From: Moraxellaceae bacterium
Lineage (GTDB): Bacteria; Pseudomonadota; Gammaproteobacteria; Pseudomonadales; Moraxellaceae
Assembly: GCA_004173455.1 (NCBI GenBank)
Contig: SECL01000019.1
Coordinates: 27,073 to 91,072, forward strand
Reading direction: 5' to 3'
DNA: 64,000 nucleotides
The notes under the pieces are model-generated. The model saw only the letters and a list, made by a program, of their open reading frames with translations. It was not told the DNA's origin and ran no database searches. A program made the translations under genes and the position numbers. This document shows positions 26,529 to 37,648 of this stretch, piece by piece. Each line of letters starts with the position of its first letter. The stretch's first letter is position 1.

Positions 26529-27671
26529 ATGTCCAATTTGTTTAAACCCAAGGGATTCACTTCGAAGACACTCAAGTCCAAACCATTGACTAACGTGAGT
26601 CAGTTGTCCAAAAACTCACGTTTTATCAATATATATGACCGGCTGTTTAACAAGGCACCCTTGGTACAATCTGGCAGAACAGCGTATCAGGATATTTTTC
26701 ATGATGGGCTGGCAAGCTTGCGTTATTACCCCGCTGCGGACAATGCCGCTAAAAAATACCGGATTCCGCTGGTGTTTGTTGCACCGCTGGCCATTAACAT
26801 GGAAATTTATGACCTGTTCCATGACCGTTCCTTGGTCGGCTATTTTGCAGCACAGGGCTTTGACGTTTACCTGATCGACTGGGGCAACCCTTCCCGGCAG
26901 CATGCAAACCTGAATTTTGAACATTATGTGCTGGAGCTAATGCCAAATATGCTGGCTCAGGTACGTTTGCACAGTGGCCAGCAACAGCTTAGCCTACATG
27001 GCTGGAGTATGGCAGGTGTTTTTACCTTGCTCTATGCAGCAGCGACCAGAGACCCAGATCTTAAAAATATCATTATTCTGGGTACACCCATTGATGCGTA
27101 TGCGTCTGGTGGCATTGGTAGGTTGTATCGCCATGCAGGCATCGGATTTCGCTGGTTGCAGGGTAAAACCGGACTGCATCCGCGCCAATTGCCCGCTACC
27201 CTTTTGCACTCACCGGGCTGGTCAAACGCACTGGGTTTTAAGCTGCTTGATCCGATCGGCACACTCAAAGGTCATCTGAACCTGATCCGGCAACTGGATG
27301 ACCGCAAGGCGGTTGAAGCACATGCCACACTGGGTTCATTTTTAAACAATATGGTGGATTATCCCGGTGGTATTAACCGCGATATGCTGCTAAAAGTATG
27401 GATGGAAAATAGCCTGAGCCGTGGCGAGTTTCCTTTGGGCGGTAAGACTATTTACCTTCAAGATATTCATGCCTCGTTGTTGGCAGGTGGTGGCTGTAAT
27501 GATGGCATGGTCACTGTCGATTCGGTGCGTCCACTCACACGTCTGCTGGGCACCGATGATGCCACCTTTACCACCATTCCCGGTGGCCATGTGGGACTGA
27601 TGAGTAGCCAGCAGGCTGCCACAGAATTCTGGCCATTTATGGCAAGTTGGCTCGCCGCGCGTTCAGGTTAA
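26529..27671 (+). CDS. PhaC-like alpha/beta hydrolase with serine nucleophile
   Basis: A 380-residue relative of class III PHA synthases: PLVFVAPLAINMEIYDL, YFAAQGFDVYLIDWGNPSR, the elbow HGWSMAG and the C-terminal GGHVGLMS histidine. PHA synthases use Cys at the nucleophile; here it is Ser (GWSMAG), and it is short, so it may be an esterase or lipase rather than a polymerase. The IDWG and GGHVG motifs place it firmly in the PhaC-like group. No phaA/B/P genes are nearby. Confidence 0.8.
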   Translation: MSNLFKPKGFTSKTLKSKPLTNVSQLSKNSRFINIYDRLFNKAPLVQSGRTAYQDIFHDGLASLRYYPAADNAAKKYRIPLVFVAPLAINMEIYDLFHDRSLVGYFAAQGFDVYLIDWGNPSRQHANLNFEHYVLELMPNMLAQVRLHSGQQQLSLHGWSMAGVFTLLYAAATRDPDLKNIIILGTPIDAYASGGIGRLYRHAGIGFRWLQGKTGLHPRQLPATLLHSPGWSNALGFKLLDPIGTLKGHLNLIRQLDDRKAVEAHATLGSFLNNMVDYPGGINRDMLLKVWMENSLSRGEFPLGGKTIYLQDIHASLLAGGGCNDGMVTVDSVRPLTRLLGTDDATFTTIPGGHVGLMSSQQAATEFWPFMASWLAARSG

Positions 27672-27743
27672 GCTTGCCAAAACTGCTTTTTGTTGCTTAG
27701 TCTTGGCAGCATCTCAACCCAGTTTTTTAGGACAAAGTGGCTA

Positions 27744-28619
27744 ATGACGATTAACTCTGTTGCATTTATCGGGCTGGGAGCCATGGGCTGGCGTATGGCG
27801 GCGCATTTACCCAAGCACTTTAGTGATGTGCGCGTGTGGAATAGAACTTTTGACAAAGCAGAACAGCATGCCGCTGCTTTTGGTACCACAGCCAGTAGTA
27901 TTGAGCATGCCGTGCAAGCAGATGTGATTTTCTCCTGCCTCCCTACTAGCCAGCAAGTGGAAGAGATTATTTTAGTACACCCACCAAAACCTGGCAGCAT
28001 TTGGATTGATTGCACCAGTGGTGAGCCAATTTCGGCACAAAAACTCAGCCAACAACTTTTAGAATATGATGTTCATTTTTTAGATGCGCCGGTTTCGGGT
28101 CAAACCATTGGTGCTGAAAACGGCACACTCACCGTCATGGTGGGTGGAAATATTCAAGCCTTAGAGCGAGCGCGGCCAGCAATTGAGCCATTTGCCGGCT
28201 TGATTGAATATGTAGGTGAAGCAGGTTCAGGGTTTGCAGTCAAAGCAGTGAATAACATGCTGCTGGCGGTCAATTTATGGGCAGCAGCGGAAGGCTTTAC
28301 CACCCTTAAAGCGCATGGCGTGGATATGCAAGGTGCGCTGAACTGCATCAATGCCTCCAGCGGTAAAAGTAACGCAACCGAAACCGTGCTACCGCAGCGC
28401 GTGTTTAACCGCAGCTTTCCCAATACATTTGCGCTTAATTTGTTGGCCAAAGACACAGGCATTGCGCTGGACTTAGTGCAGCGTGCCAAACTGCCTGCGC
28501 CACTACTCGCCTTAACTCAAAGCCTAATTCGGGCGGCCAGCGATACCTCCGCCAGTGATAGCGATTTTTCAGCGGCAGTAAAAATGTTGGAACGCTGGAC
28601 CAATATCGAGCTGAGTTAA
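27744..28619 (+). CDS. 3-hydroxyisobutyrate dehydrogenase-family oxidoreductase
   Basis: A 291-residue beta-hydroxyacid dehydrogenase. It has NAD(P)-binding GLGAMGWRMA, substrate motif DAPVSGQTIGAENGTL, and catalytic-lysine region GSGFAVKAVNNML. The start at 27744 (AGGACAAAG upstream) matches the family; an ATG at 27690 would add 18 unrelated residues. The substrate is a small 3-hydroxyacid or related (tartronate semialdehyde, HIBA), not determinable here. Confidence 0.9.
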   Translation: MTINSVAFIGLGAMGWRMAAHLPKHFSDVRVWNRTFDKAEQHAAAFGTTASSIEHAVQADVIFSCLPTSQQVEEIILVHPPKPGSIWIDCTSGEPISAQKLSQQLLEYDVHFLDAPVSGQTIGAENGTLTVMVGGNIQALERARPAIEPFAGLIEYVGEAGSGFAVKAVNNMLLAVNLWAAAEGFTTLKAHGVDMQGALNCINASSGKSNATETVLPQRVFNRSFPNTFALNLLAKDTGIALDLVQRAKLPAPLLALTQSLIRAASDTSASDSDFSAAVKMLERWTNIELS

Positions 28620-28657
28620 GCTAACTATTTTTATCTTAGAATAAAGGAATCAATGAC

Positions 28658-29074
28658 ATGAATTATGATGATCAAAATATTTTTGCCAAAATTTTACGCG
28701 GTGAAATTCCCTGCACCAAAGTATATGAAGATGATCAAACATTGGCTTTTATGGACATCATGCCGCAAGCCGATGGTCACACTTTGGTGATTCCCAAAGA
28801 GCCTGCGATTACCTTGATGGATTTATCACCTGAAAGTGCTGCTTATACGATTAATATTGTACAAAAGGTGGGTAAGGCGATTCAAACGGCATTAGGCGCT
28901 GAGGGCATTGTCCTGATGCAACTGAATGGCAGCAAAGCGGGTCAAACCGTACCGCATATTCATTTTCATTTAATTCCAAGCTCTATCCATGAACTGGGTA
29001 AACATGCCGTGCAAATGGGTGATCAGGAAAAAATTAAACAACTGGCCGAAAAGATTCGCGCTGAGCTGGTTTAA
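28658..29074 (+). CDS. HIT-family (HINT-like) nucleotide hydrolase
   Basis: A 138-residue histidine-triad protein with IFAKILRGEIPCTKVYEDD at the start and catalytic HIHFHLIP. HINT proteins cleave purine nucleotide phosphoramidates and adenylated substrates. AAAGGA lies 10 bases before ATG. Confidence 0.94.
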   Translation: MNYDDQNIFAKILRGEIPCTKVYEDDQTLAFMDIMPQADGHTLVIPKEPAITLMDLSPESAAYTINIVQKVGKAIQTALGAEGIVLMQLNGSKAGQTVPHIHFHLIPSSIHELGKHAVQMGDQEKIKQLAEKIRAELV

Positions 29075-29110
29075 AAATCGCCCTACGTTCATTTAATATT
29101 ATAATTTCAT

Positions 29111-29146
29111 AGGGGCTGACTGATGAGGTTAGCCCTTTATTTTTTA
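29111..29146 (+). terminator. intrinsic terminator of the HIT gene
   Basis: Stem GGGCTGAC / GTTAGCCC (one wobble) with a short loop, followed by TTTATTTTTT. Confidence 0.75.
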
Positions 29147-29152
29147 GCAGCA

Positions 29153-29926
29153 TTAAACGACTTTAATATTTTGTGGTCTTAACAGGAGAGGCAACTGAAA
29201 TAAAAGCTGCACGCCTAATGCACTTAAAATTGCCATCATAACTGGCCACCAAAAACTGTGTCCCTGCCATGCAAAACCAAGCACCAGAAAAAATACGCTG
29301 AGTGAACATAAGCCTTTGACCATGCCACGATATAATTGGGTAACGGCTGCTGCACCCTGACTCCGATGGGTAAAGACTGCCAAGACTGAGCCAATCACTG
29401 GAAATACTGCCAGTATGCCACTCCAGTTGCCGCCCAGTAAATGCGCAGATTGTGTAACGGCAAGGGTTAGCAGAGCGCCAGCAATTAATCGTAGCGGTAA
29501 GTCTTTTAAACTGGTTGCAGCGTGTGCCTTAAAAGCAACTTTGGGCAAAGACACAGGCGTCAGTGCAATCGCTAGAGCAGCAAGCGCTAGTGCAATGACA
29601 GGCGTTAAGCTCAGTTGTGCCAGCAAAAATGCGGTGAGCGTCCAAACCACGAGCGATAATGCATAAGCCACAGGCCAAGCGTTTGACAAACTTAGCCAGC
29701 TATAGGCTATTCCAAAGGCCAATAGCGCAACTACAGAAGCCATGGCAGACGTTGATGCCACTACGCCAAACGCCTGTCCCTGCTCCAATGCCAAAAACAC
29801 AACAATCGGCCCAGCCACGATGGGTAAACCACCCAACAGACCAGCTACCTGTGCGCCCCATTTCTTTCCAGCCAGTGTTACTAGCGCAATAAATAACGGC
29901 ACAATGGTGAGTTTTAACAACAGCAT
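29153..29926 (-). CDS. multi-pass inner-membrane protein
   Basis: A 257-residue hydrophobic protein with about eight transmembrane helices and a LLGGLPIVAGPIVVFLALEQG motif near the N-terminus that recurs late as NWSGILAVFPVIGSVLAVF, suggesting two related halves. This looks like a small transporter-like family without a named function; I do not recognise the substrate. It is convergent with the HIT gene. Confidence 0.75.
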   Translation of the reverse strand: MLLLKLTIVPLFIALVTLAGKKWGAQVAGLLGGLPIVAGPIVVFLALEQGQAFGVVASTSAMASVVALLAFGIAYSWLSLSNAWPVAYALSLVVWTLTAFLLAQLSLTPVIALALAALAIALTPVSLPKVAFKAHAATSLKDLPLRLIAGALLTLAVTQSAHLLGGNWSGILAVFPVIGSVLAVFTHRSQGAAAVTQLYRGMVKGLCSLSVFFLVLGFAWQGHSFWWPVMMAILSALGVQLLFQLPLLLRPQNIKVV

Positions 29927-30031
29927 GATTTTTCCTTATGCTTTATGACTATTTTAAAAATACATCTTTAACAAGCCCATCGAATCATAGCGCGTTAATT
30001 TTTTAAGCCTTTATTTTTTTATACCTGCACC

Positions 30032-30664
30032 TTATTTCTTATCCCGTCGATCACCTATTTTTTTGGCAGGATTTCCTACCACAATCGCATAGGATGCTAC
30101 ATCACGCGTGACAGTGCTATCCATTCCCACCACCGCATAATCATGAATAGTCACCCCATCAACAATGCCGACACTGGCACCTAGCCACACATCTTGCCCA
30201 ATCACAATCCCGTGTGAGCTTACCGCCTGTTCATGAATAGTGTAATCAAGCTTCATACCATGATTAAACGCATAAAGATGGCAATAAGCTGCCAGTCTGG
30301 CATTGTCACTAATATGAATGCCCATGCGCCCACCATCCAAGGTGCAGTGATGATTTAAGGCAACATTTTTGCCTAATGTAATGGGGCCATGCAGCACACA
30401 ATCAGCCGCAATAAAGCTTCCATCACCAATAATAATATCGCGGTTTGGTTCGGCAAAGAGTTGGGCATCGGGAGAAATAAAACAATTCTTGCCAATCTGA
30501 ATGCTTTCTACCGAGCATAAATAGTCTTGGTATTCCTGCTGCCACGCTTGCGCCCAAGCCAAATGTTTAGGTTTTAAGCTGAAATATAACCACGGCATAT
30601 AACTCAGGCGTTTTTTATGTTGCTCGCGGTATTTGAGCAGTGGATCAGAAAATTCTGTTGTCAT
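30032..30664 (-). CDS. hexapeptide-repeat acyltransferase
   Basis: A 210-residue left-handed beta-helix acyltransferase: repeating IGKNCF, IGDGSF, IGQDVWLGASVGIVDGVTI units and the terminal VVGNPAKKI typical of maltose/galactoside O-acetyltransferase relatives. It probably O-acetylates a sugar. No signal peptide; acceptor unknown. It follows glnS after a terminator. Confidence 0.85.
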   Translation of the reverse strand: MTTEFSDPLLKYREQHKKRLSYMPWLYFSLKPKHLAWAQAWQQEYQDYLCSVESIQIGKNCFISPDAQLFAEPNRDIIIGDGSFIAADCVLHGPITLGKNVALNHHCTLDGGRMGIHISDNARLAAYCHLYAFNHGMKLDYTIHEQAVSSHGIVIGQDVWLGASVGIVDGVTIHDYAVVGMDSTVTRDVASYAIVVGNPAKKIGDRRDKK

Positions 30665-30669
30665 GGACT

Positions 30670-30703
30670 AAAAAACCAAAAACCTCCCTTATCAGGGAGG
30701 CTG
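30670..30703 (-). terminator. terminator after glnS
   Basis: Stem CCTCCCT / AGGGAGG (30683-30700) with a 4-base loop; on the minus strand it runs into TTTTTGGTTTTTT. Confidence 0.82.
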
Positions 30704-30719
30704 GGTTGAAAGATAAAAT

Positions 30720-32432
30720 TTAACTCGGCTTATAACTATCGCGTAAATCCAGAATCCGGTTAAACACGGGTTTATCCGTAGTGAAGTCTTTTTCATCCGC
30801 CACAAAATAACCTTCACGTTCAAACTGGAAGCGATCGCCTGTATTAGCCTGCGCCAATGAAGGCTCAACCACCGCTTGAAATATTTTCACTGAGTCAGGA
30901 TTTAAGTTTTGTAAAAAGTCATCACCGAATTCAGGGTTGGCATTGGCAAATAAGCGCTCATAAACACGCACTTCCGCAGGCACACCTTGCGCACTGTCCA
31001 CCCAGTGAATGACACCTTTGACCTTACGGCCTTCAGGATTTTTGCCCAGTGTGTCAGGGTCAATCGTGCATTTTAGCTCAATGATTTCGCCGTTTTGATC
31101 TTTTACGACTTCATTGCACTTGATCACATAAGCATGACGCAAACGTACTTCGCCATCCGGAATCAGGCGCTTAAAGCCTTTAGGTGGCACTTCAGCAAAG
31201 TCGTTTTTATCAATATAAATCGTAGAAGACAATGGAATATCACGCTCACCCATATCCACATTGGGATGGCGCGAATGATGTAAGGTTAGGCTTTCTGGCA
31301 AATTGGTCAGCGTTACTTTTAGTGGATTTAATACCGCCATAGCGCGCGGTGCGGTATTTTCCAATGACTGGCGAATACAGAACTCCAGCAGTCCAATATC
31401 GACCACACCATCCGCTTTGGATACGCCGGTACGCTGGCAAAAATCGCGTAAGCCTTCGGGCGTAAAACCACGACGACGCATCCCTGCCACGGTTGGCATA
31501 CGCGGGTCATCCCAGCCCTGCACAACATTTTCGTCCACTAATTTTTTTAGTTTACGCTTACTAGTTAAGGTGTAATCAACATTTAGACGAGAAAATTCAA
31601 TCTGACGAGGCTTGGCTTTAGTATCAACCTTGGCAATAATCCACTCATAAAATGGACGATGGTCTTCAAATTCCAGCGTACACAGCGAATGGGTAATGCC
31701 TTCAATGGCATCAGACAATGGGTGCGCATAATCGTACATAGGATAAATGCACCACTTGTCACCTGTTTGATGATGATGCGCCTTTAATACACGATATAAA
31801 ATAGGATCACGCAGGTGAACGTTTGGACTGGTCATATCCACTTTAGCGCGTAACACCGCGGCACCCTCATCAAAGCCACCAGTCCGCATTTTTTCAAACA
31901 GCTTTAGGTTTTCTGCAACGCTTTGATCGCGATTGGGTGAATTGGTGCCTGCTTCGGTAAAGCTACCGCGATTTAGCTTAATTTGCTCAGGGGTTTGCAG
32001 GTCAACATAGGCATCGCCCTGTTCAATTAATTGTATTGCCCACGCATAAAGTTGGTCAAAATAGCTGGAGGCATAGCGAATTTCACCATTCCAGTCAAAG
32101 CCCAGCCAGTGAATGTCATTTTTAATGTTATCGACATATTCCTGTTTTTCGGCAGACGGATTGGTGTCATCCAGACGCAGGTTGCATAGTCCCCAATTTT
32201 CAAGCGCCACGCCAAAGTTTAGGCAAATAGATTTGACATGGCCAAGGTGCAGGTAGCCATTGGGTTCTGGTGGAAAACGTGACACAATCTGGCTGTGTTT
32301 GCCGCTGGCGAGGTCATCTGCAATAATCTGGCGAATAAAATCCAGACCGGCCTGTGCTTGCTGCTGTTGGGGTGCGTTGGAAGAGGTTGGGGTCAAGTCA
32401 GGCATCGCAGTGGCAGCATCATTTGGCTTCAT
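30720..32432 (-). CDS. glnS: glutaminyl-tRNA synthetase
   Basis: A 570-residue class I synthetase: [21 protein letters not shown] with the HIGH-type motif, and [12 protein letters not shown] in place of KMSKS, as in GlnRS. C-terminal anticodon-binding beta-barrels follow. Start ATG 32432 ([11 protein letters not shown]) is chosen over the longer leader; the ribosome site is weak. It charges tRNA-Gln directly. It diverges from the cyclophilin gene. Confidence 0.96.
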   Translation of the reverse strand: MKPNDAATAMPDLTPTSSNAPQQQQAQAGLDFIRQIIADDLASGKHSQIVSRFPPEPNGYLHLGHVKSICLNFGVALENWGLCNLRLDDTNPSAEKQEYVDNIKNDIHWLGFDWNGEIRYASSYFDQLYAWAIQLIEQGDAYVDLQTPEQIKLNRGSFTEAGTNSPNRDQSVAENLKLFEKMRTGGFDEGAAVLRAKVDMTSPNVHLRDPILYRVLKAHHHQTGDKWCIYPMYDYAHPLSDAIEGITHSLCTLEFEDHRPFYEWIIAKVDTKAKPRQIEFSRLNVDYTLTSKRKLKKLVDENVVQGWDDPRMPTVAGMRRRGFTPEGLRDFCQRTGVSKADGVVDIGLLEFCIRQSLENTAPRAMAVLNPLKVTLTNLPESLTLHHSRHPNVDMGERDIPLSSTIYIDKNDFAEVPPKGFKRLIPDGEVRLRHAYVIKCNEVVKDQNGEIIELKCTIDPDTLGKNPEGRKVKGVIHWVDSAQGVPAEVRVYERLFANANPEFGDDFLQNLNPDSVKIFQAVVEPSLAQANTGDRFQFEREGYFVADEKDFTTDKPVFNRILDLRDSYKPS

Positions 32433-32471
32433 ATGGATTACACACAGAAAATAAAGGTTTAGGTAGGAAAA

Positions 32472-33140
32472 TTGAAAAATATACTCGCAAATCTTGAAAA
32501 TTTCGTCAAAACTATAGCACTTCCGTTTAGACAGCAATTTCTTGGTTTACTCGCCTTGCAGTTTACCGTTTGCGTCTTCATCACTCAACCAATTCAAACG
32601 GCTTTTGCCGCACAACCTGGAGTTACAGTAATGAGTCACCCACAAGTTGAGTTAAATACCAACAAAGGTCGCATTGTACTGGAATTAGACAGCGATAAAG
32701 CGCCAAAAACTGTGGCCAACTTTTTGTCTTATGTGAAAAGTGGTCACTATGATGGTGTGATCTTCCATCGCGTGATTGATAATTTCATGATTCAGGGCGG
32801 CGGTATGGATGCCAATTTCAAGGAAAAGCCAACCCGTGACTCCATTGAAAACGAAGCAGACAATGGCCTGACTAATGAAGAAGGCACCGTAGCCATGGCA
32901 CGTACCAACGCCCCGCATTCTGCCAGCGCCCAGTTCTTTATCAATGTCAAAAACAACACGTTCCTCAACCACACTGGCAAAACGCCACAAGGCTGGGGCT
33001 ATGCCGTATTTGGTAAAGTGGTTGAAGGCATGGACGTGGTGAATACCATTAAAAAGGTAAAAACTGGCAACCGTGGCCATCACTCCGATGTACCTGTTGA
33101 AAACATTGTCATTGAATCTGCCAAAGTCATCAGCGAATAA
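32472..33140 (+). CDS. cyclophilin-type peptidyl-prolyl isomerase, two possible starts
   Basis: A cyclophilin with [30 protein letters not shown] and [17 protein letters not shown] core motifs. From TTG 32472 (TAGG upstream) the product is 222 residues with an apparent signal peptide ([14 protein letters not shown], then TAFA). An internal ATG at 32631 has GGAG 9 bases upstream and would give a 169-residue cytoplasmic enzyme. Both signals look real, so periplasmic and cytoplasmic forms may both be made. Confidence 0.85.
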   Translation: MKNILANLENFVKTIALPFRQQFLGLLALQFTVCVFITQPIQTAFAAQPGVTVMSHPQVELNTNKGRIVLELDSDKAPKTVANFLSYVKSGHYDGVIFHRVIDNFMIQGGGMDANFKEKPTRDSIENEADNGLTNEEGTVAMARTNAPHSASAQFFINVKNNTFLNHTGKTPQGWGYAVFGKVVEGMDVVNTIKKVKTGNRGHHSDVPVENIVIESAKVISE

Positions 33141-33163
33141 GCAGGTTACGGGTAGCATAATCC

Positions 33164-33916
33164 GTGCAACAACTGTTTATTGCTGATTTACATTTGTCGC
33201 CCGATCACCCTCGCCTTGTGCGGGGGTTTTTAGATTTACTGATTCAGTATGAAAGTGCTATTGACCAGCTCTACATTGTAGGTGACTGGTTTGAAGCATG
33301 GCTGGGTGACGATGATCATTCAGCATGGCTAGATGGTATTGTTAAGGCGTTGCAGCAATTTGTGGCACACGGCACGCAAGTGTTTTTTATGCATGGCAAC
33401 CGCGATTTTACACTTGGCCAGCAGTTTATGCAGCGTTTTGATGGACAACTGATCCGCACTGAACGCCTGACCATCAAAAATGCAGGATTAACTGTGGTAT
33501 TAGAACATGGCGATGCCTTATGTACCGATGATATTTCCTATCAGCGTTTTAAAAAAATTATTCGTAATCCGCTGGTCATGACAACTCTACTGCATTTGCC
33601 ATTGACGTTACGTCGCAAGGTGGCGCAACAAGCGCGTCAAAAAAGCAAAGCCAGCCATCAGCACAAGTCTGCTTATATTATGGATGTAAACGAACAGGCT
33701 GTCGCAACAGTGCTTAACCAGCATGATGTCTTGCTGCATGGTCATACCCATCGTCCTGCGATTCATGAGTACAGTAATGGCAAAAAACGGGTGGTACTGG
33801 GTGACTGGCGCGAACCTGAATCCACAGCAAGTTTAACAACAGGTTTGTCCTATGGCAGCGCCATGATTGCCCTACTGAATGAACACGGCCTGCAATTGCT
33901 TGAATGGAAGTTCTAG
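33164..33916 (+). CDS. lpxH: UDP-2,3-diacylglucosamine diphosphatase LpxH
   Basis: A 250-residue calcineurin-like phosphoesterase with IADLHLSPDHPR, VGDWFEAWLGDDDHS, HGNRDFTLG and LHGHTHRPAIHE metal-binding motifs. It hydrolyses UDP-2,3-diacylglucosamine to lipid X in lipid A synthesis at the inner membrane. GTG start at 33164, 23 bases after the cyclophilin gene, the usual ppiB-lpxH order. Confidence 0.96.
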   Translation: MQQLFIADLHLSPDHPRLVRGFLDLLIQYESAIDQLYIVGDWFEAWLGDDDHSAWLDGIVKALQQFVAHGTQVFFMHGNRDFTLGQQFMQRFDGQLIRTERLTIKNAGLTVVLEHGDALCTDDISYQRFKKIIRNPLVMTTLLHLPLTLRRKVAQQARQKSKASHQHKSAYIMDVNEQAVATVLNQHDVLLHGHTHRPAIHEYSNGKKRVVLGDWREPESTASLTTGLSYGSAMIALLNEHGLQLLEWKF

Positions 33917-33983
33917 CCTGCTTCCCAGCCCATCATTGCTTGTTAGATGACAGTTATAAAACGCCTTCAAAAAGCACACTCAT

Positions 33984-34017
33984 AAAAAAACCAGCCTAAA
34001 ATCAGACTGGTTTTTTG
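33984..34017. terminator. bidirectional terminator between lpxH and katE
   Basis: AAAAAAACCAG / CTGGTTTTTT stem with a 12-base loop, between convergent genes. Confidence 0.88.
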
Positions 34018-34031
34018 TCACTCTCAATATA

Positions 34032-36182
34032 TTAAGCAGGAACCATCTTGGCCAGTGGTTCACGTGCCCACACGCGGTGCTTTAACAAGCCCTGCTTGAG
34101 CTGATCCTGTAGCTTGGCAAAATCATTACCAGTGAGCGTTCCTTCATCCGGTTTTAGGTGAAGCTGTTGCAGCAATTTCGCATACTCACCCAGTAGTACC
34201 AAGGGTTTTAAATGTTTATAGGTTTCTAGCAAATAATGCAGACCTTCACCATTTTGCTGCATGGCACTGACATCATCACCATCCACCATCACCATCGCAT
34301 CAAACATAATAGAGGGCATGCCGTCCATCGCTGCATCGACTTTAAGCATATCGCCTTTGTTGGTTTTTACAGGTGCTGGACTGGGGCCAACCAGTTTCAC
34401 CACAGCCATTTCCTCAATTGCCCAATTTAAAATCGTTTCCACCGTATCTGCATTAACGCCATTGCTCACCAGTACGGCAATCTTGCGTGCCTTGATGTCA
34501 GTGGGCAGCAAATTCATTTGGCTTAATGCCGGTGAGGGTTGCAGATTAAACTGCGGTACGTCCACCGTGCCTTTAGTCGGTGGCTCTACGCCAAGATTCA
34601 TCGCCACTTTTCCAGCCAGCTCCAGATCAATATTGGCTAAAATTTCATTGACCGTACGCTCACGAATCCATACTCGCTCTACTTTACCGAGTTCAAAACT
34701 GTAGCCAGCCACCACATGCGCTTGCTCTGCTTGGCTCAAGCTTTGATAAAACATACGGGCTTGCGAGAAATGATCGGCAAATGACGGACTCCGTTGACGG
34801 ATTTTATGCCCATCTACCCGTTCCTGATAACTCTCAAAACCACCTTGTGCTGCGGCAGGTGGCGTTTCGCGTGGCCAGTTATTGTCAATGGAATTGGGAT
34901 TATAAGAAGCACGCCCCTTATTGATAGTTTCACGGTGCAGGCCATCACGCTGATGATTATGAAACGGACAAACCGGACGGTTAATAGGAATTTCGTGGAA
35001 GTTTGGCCCACCTAGTCGGGTGAGCTGCGTATCGGTATATGAAAATAGTCGCCCCTGAAGCAAAGGATCGTTGCTAAAATCGATGCCCGGTACAATATGT
35101 GCTGGACAAAACGCCACTTGCTCGGTTTCTGCAAAAAAGTTTTCCGGATTACGATTAAGTACCATTTTGCCTAACGGCGTTACAGGCACTAATTCTTCAG
35201 GAATCAGCTTAGTCGGATCAAGAATATCAAAATCAAACTGGTGCTCATCTTCTTCTGCAATAATCTGTACACCCAGTTCCCATTCAGGATATAAGCCTGC
35301 TTCAATACTTTCCCACAAATCGCGACGATGGAAATCAGGATCTTTGCCTGCCAATTTTTGTGCTTCATCCCACACTAGAGACACTACACCCTGCAAAGGC
35401 TTCCAGTGAAACTTCACAAAGCGACCTTTACCTTCCGCATTGATAAAACGGAACGTGTGAATACCAAAGCCCTGCATACTGCGTAAATTACGCGGAATCG
35501 CACGATCTGACATTTGCCAGGTCACATGATGCGCTGTTTCTGGTGTTAAGGACACAAAATCCCAAAACGTATCATGCGCAGACTGACCTGTCGGAATTTC
35601 ATTGTGTGGCTCAGGTTTGACCGCATGCACCACATCGGGAAACTTAATGGCATCCTGAATAAAAAAGATCGGCATATTGTTGCCTACCAGATCATAATTG
35701 CCTTCATCCGTATAAAATTTTACGGAAAAACCGCGTGTATCCCTGACGGTATCGGCTGAACCACGAGGCCCTTGCACGGTTGAAAATCGGGTAAATACCG
35801 GAGTTTGCTTGTTAGGGTCTTGCAAAAATCCGGCTTTGGTCAGCTCAGCATGGTTTTTATAAGACTGAAAATAACCATGGGCAGCACTACCACGCGCATG
35901 CACCACCCGCTCTGGAATCCGCTCATGATCAAAATGAGTAATTTTTTCACGCAGGATAAAATCTTCTAGCAGCGTTGGGCCACGTACATCAGCTTTCAGG
36001 CTATTTTGGTCATCTGCAATTTTAACGCCCTGATTGGTACGCAATGCCTGATCAGTGGCATCGGCTTTCGCATGTTCTAGTTGTTGATTTTTTTCTGAAA
36101 TATTTTGGCGATCTGTGGTGTCTGTCCCTGCCAGTTCACTTTTAAACGCATCATTATCAGTTTGCGGGTTCTTTATCATCAT
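34032..36182 (-). CDS. katE: large-subunit (HPII/KatE-type) catalase
   Basis: A 716-residue clade 2 catalase. The core has [14 protein letters not shown] with the active-site His, [17 protein letters not shown], and a proximal heme Tyr in the FSYTDTQ region. The extra C-terminal part, [15 protein letters not shown] onward, is the DJ-1/PfpI-like domain that marks HPII enzymes. Two adjacent ATGs (36182, 36179) follow GGAG; the second has better spacing. It removes H2O2, typically in stationary phase or desiccation. OxyR (930-1835) is a possible regulator; no binding site seen. Confidence 0.95.
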   Translation of the reverse strand: MMIKNPQTDNDAFKSELAGTDTTDRQNISEKNQQLEHAKADATDQALRTNQGVKIADDQNSLKADVRGPTLLEDFILREKITHFDHERIPERVVHARGSAAHGYFQSYKNHAELTKAGFLQDPNKQTPVFTRFSTVQGPRGSADTVRDTRGFSVKFYTDEGNYDLVGNNMPIFFIQDAIKFPDVVHAVKPEPHNEIPTGQSAHDTFWDFVSLTPETAHHVTWQMSDRAIPRNLRSMQGFGIHTFRFINAEGKGRFVKFHWKPLQGVVSLVWDEAQKLAGKDPDFHRRDLWESIEAGLYPEWELGVQIIAEEDEHQFDFDILDPTKLIPEELVPVTPLGKMVLNRNPENFFAETEQVAFCPAHIVPGIDFSNDPLLQGRLFSYTDTQLTRLGGPNFHEIPINRPVCPFHNHQRDGLHRETINKGRASYNPNSIDNNWPRETPPAAAQGGFESYQERVDGHKIRQRSPSFADHFSQARMFYQSLSQAEQAHVVAGYSFELGKVERVWIRERTVNEILANIDLELAGKVAMNLGVEPPTKGTVDVPQFNLQPSPALSQMNLLPTDIKARKIAVLVSNGVNADTVETILNWAIEEMAVVKLVGPSPAPVKTNKGDMLKVDAAMDGMPSIMFDAMVMVDGDDVSAMQQNGEGLHYLLETYKHLKPLVLLGEYAKLLQQLHLKPDEGTLTGNDFAKLQDQLKQGLLKHRVWAREPLAKMVPA

Positions 36183-36489
36183 AGGCTCCAGTGCGATGGG
36201 TTTTTGTGCCTAAAGCCTAAGGGCTTTTATAAGGCATGTTATGACCTGTCTGTGTTGTCAGCGCTATAAATAAGGTAAATTGAACAGTCGATCAATATGC
36301 AGGTACGCTTCATAACACATCACAACAGGAAGCACCCGAATGGCTACACAGCTGTTATAGAAGATACGTTTGACTACATTGTTATGCGATATTCTTAAAT
36401 TAATTATGTCGTTTTTCTAATCAATCAATTTAATAAAAAACCCGCAGACCTAAAGACTACGGGTTGATCTAAGCACACTTCTTTACGGC
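36183..36489. other. katE upstream region and fba terminator
   Basis: About 250 AT-rich bases should hold the katE promoter; no firm -35/-10 was picked. The terminator of fba is at 36435-36467. Confidence 0.4.
36435..36467 (-). terminator. terminator after fba
   Basis: Stem AACCCGTAG / CTGCGGGTT with one mismatch, on the minus strand followed by TTTTTTATT. Confidence 0.75.
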
Positions 36490-37530
36490 TTATTTGCTGT
36501 AGCGATTCACCATTTTTTCTAAAGAAATCGGGTTGATCTTACTGGCATTACCAGCAGTGCCAAACGCTTCATAACGTGCCACACAAATCTCCTGCATGGC
36601 AGTCACAGTCTTGGCAAAAAACTTACGTGGATCGAACTCAGCCGGATTGATGGCCAGCTCACGGCGAATGGCACCCGTAGAGGCCAGACGCAAATCGGTA
36701 TCAATATTAATCTTGCGTACACCATGCTTAATGGCTTCTACCAGTTGCTCGACCGGCACACCATAAGTTTCCTTAATTTCGCCGCCATACTGGTTAATAA
36801 TCGCCAGCCAGTCCTGTGGCACCGAGCTAGAACCATGCATCACCAGATGGGTATTGGGAATGCGGGCATGAATTTCCTTGATGCGCTCAATCGCCAGAAT
36901 GTCATCGGTGGGCGGACGGGTAAACTTGTAAGCACCGTGACTGGTTCCCACAGCAATGGCCAAGGCATCAACGCCGGTATCGGCCACAAACTGAGCAGCT
37001 TCTTCAGGATCAGTCAGTAACTGGGAATGATCCAGCACGCCTTCAGCACCAACGCCATCTTCTTCACCAGCCATGCCGGTTTCCAGGCTACCCAGACAGC
37101 CAATCTCCCCTTCGACCGACACACCACAAGCATGCGCAAGCTCGACCACACGACGAGTCACGCGCATGTTGTAATCATAGTCAGTTGGGGTTTTGCCATC
37201 TTCGGCCAGTGAGCCATCCATCATAACCGAGCTAAAGCCCAGCTGAATGGAACGCTGGCAAATATCCGGGCTAGTGCCATGATCCTGATGTATCACAACA
37301 GGAATATGGGGCCATTCTTCAATAGCCGCCAGAATCATGTGGCGTAAAAATGGCGCACCGGCATACTTACGGGCACCGGCGCTGGCCTGCACAATGACTG
37401 GAGAGTTGGTCTGGTCTGCAGCCATCATAATGGCACGCATTTGCTCCAGATTATTTACATTAAACGCAGGAACCCCATAATTATATTCAGCTGCATGATC
37501 AAGCAACTGGCGCAATGAAATCAGTGCCAT
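36490..37530 (-). CDS. fba: class II fructose-bisphosphate aldolase (Calvin-type)
   Basis: A 346-residue class II aldolase. The zinc-binding and catalytic segment [33 protein letters not shown] and [10 protein letters not shown] are intact. It splits fructose-1,6-bisphosphate into DHAP and GAP, mainly for gluconeogenesis in alkane- and acid-growing Moraxellaceae. It lies downstream of pgk and the lipoprotein genes. Confidence 0.96.
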   Translation of the reverse strand: MALISLRQLLDHAAEYNYGVPAFNVNNLEQMRAIMMAADQTNSPVIVQASAGARKYAGAPFLRHMILAAIEEWPHIPVVIHQDHGTSPDICQRSIQLGFSSVMMDGSLAEDGKTPTDYDYNMRVTRRVVELAHACGVSVEGEIGCLGSLETGMAGEEDGVGAEGVLDHSQLLTDPEEAAQFVADTGVDALAIAVGTSHGAYKFTRPPTDDILAIERIKEIHARIPNTHLVMHGSSSVPQDWLAIINQYGGEIKETYGVPVEQLVEAIKHGVRKINIDTDLRLASTGAIRRELAINPAEFDPRKFFAKTVTAMQEICVARYEAFGTAGNASKINPISLEKMVNRYSK

Positions 37531-37648
37531 ATTATCCTCCAGAAAATTGGGTCAATTCTACCGTGTGTCATTCAATATGTCAGTGATATTAGAACTTTTT
37601 ATTATTGATGAAAGTGTCCTTGCCACAAACCCAAGATACGAAAACAAC

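Noticed and set aside
26315..26545. 76-codon open frame before the PhaC-like gene
   Set aside because: Overlaps the start of the real gene in another frame, lacks a ribosome site and shows no domain-like pattern.
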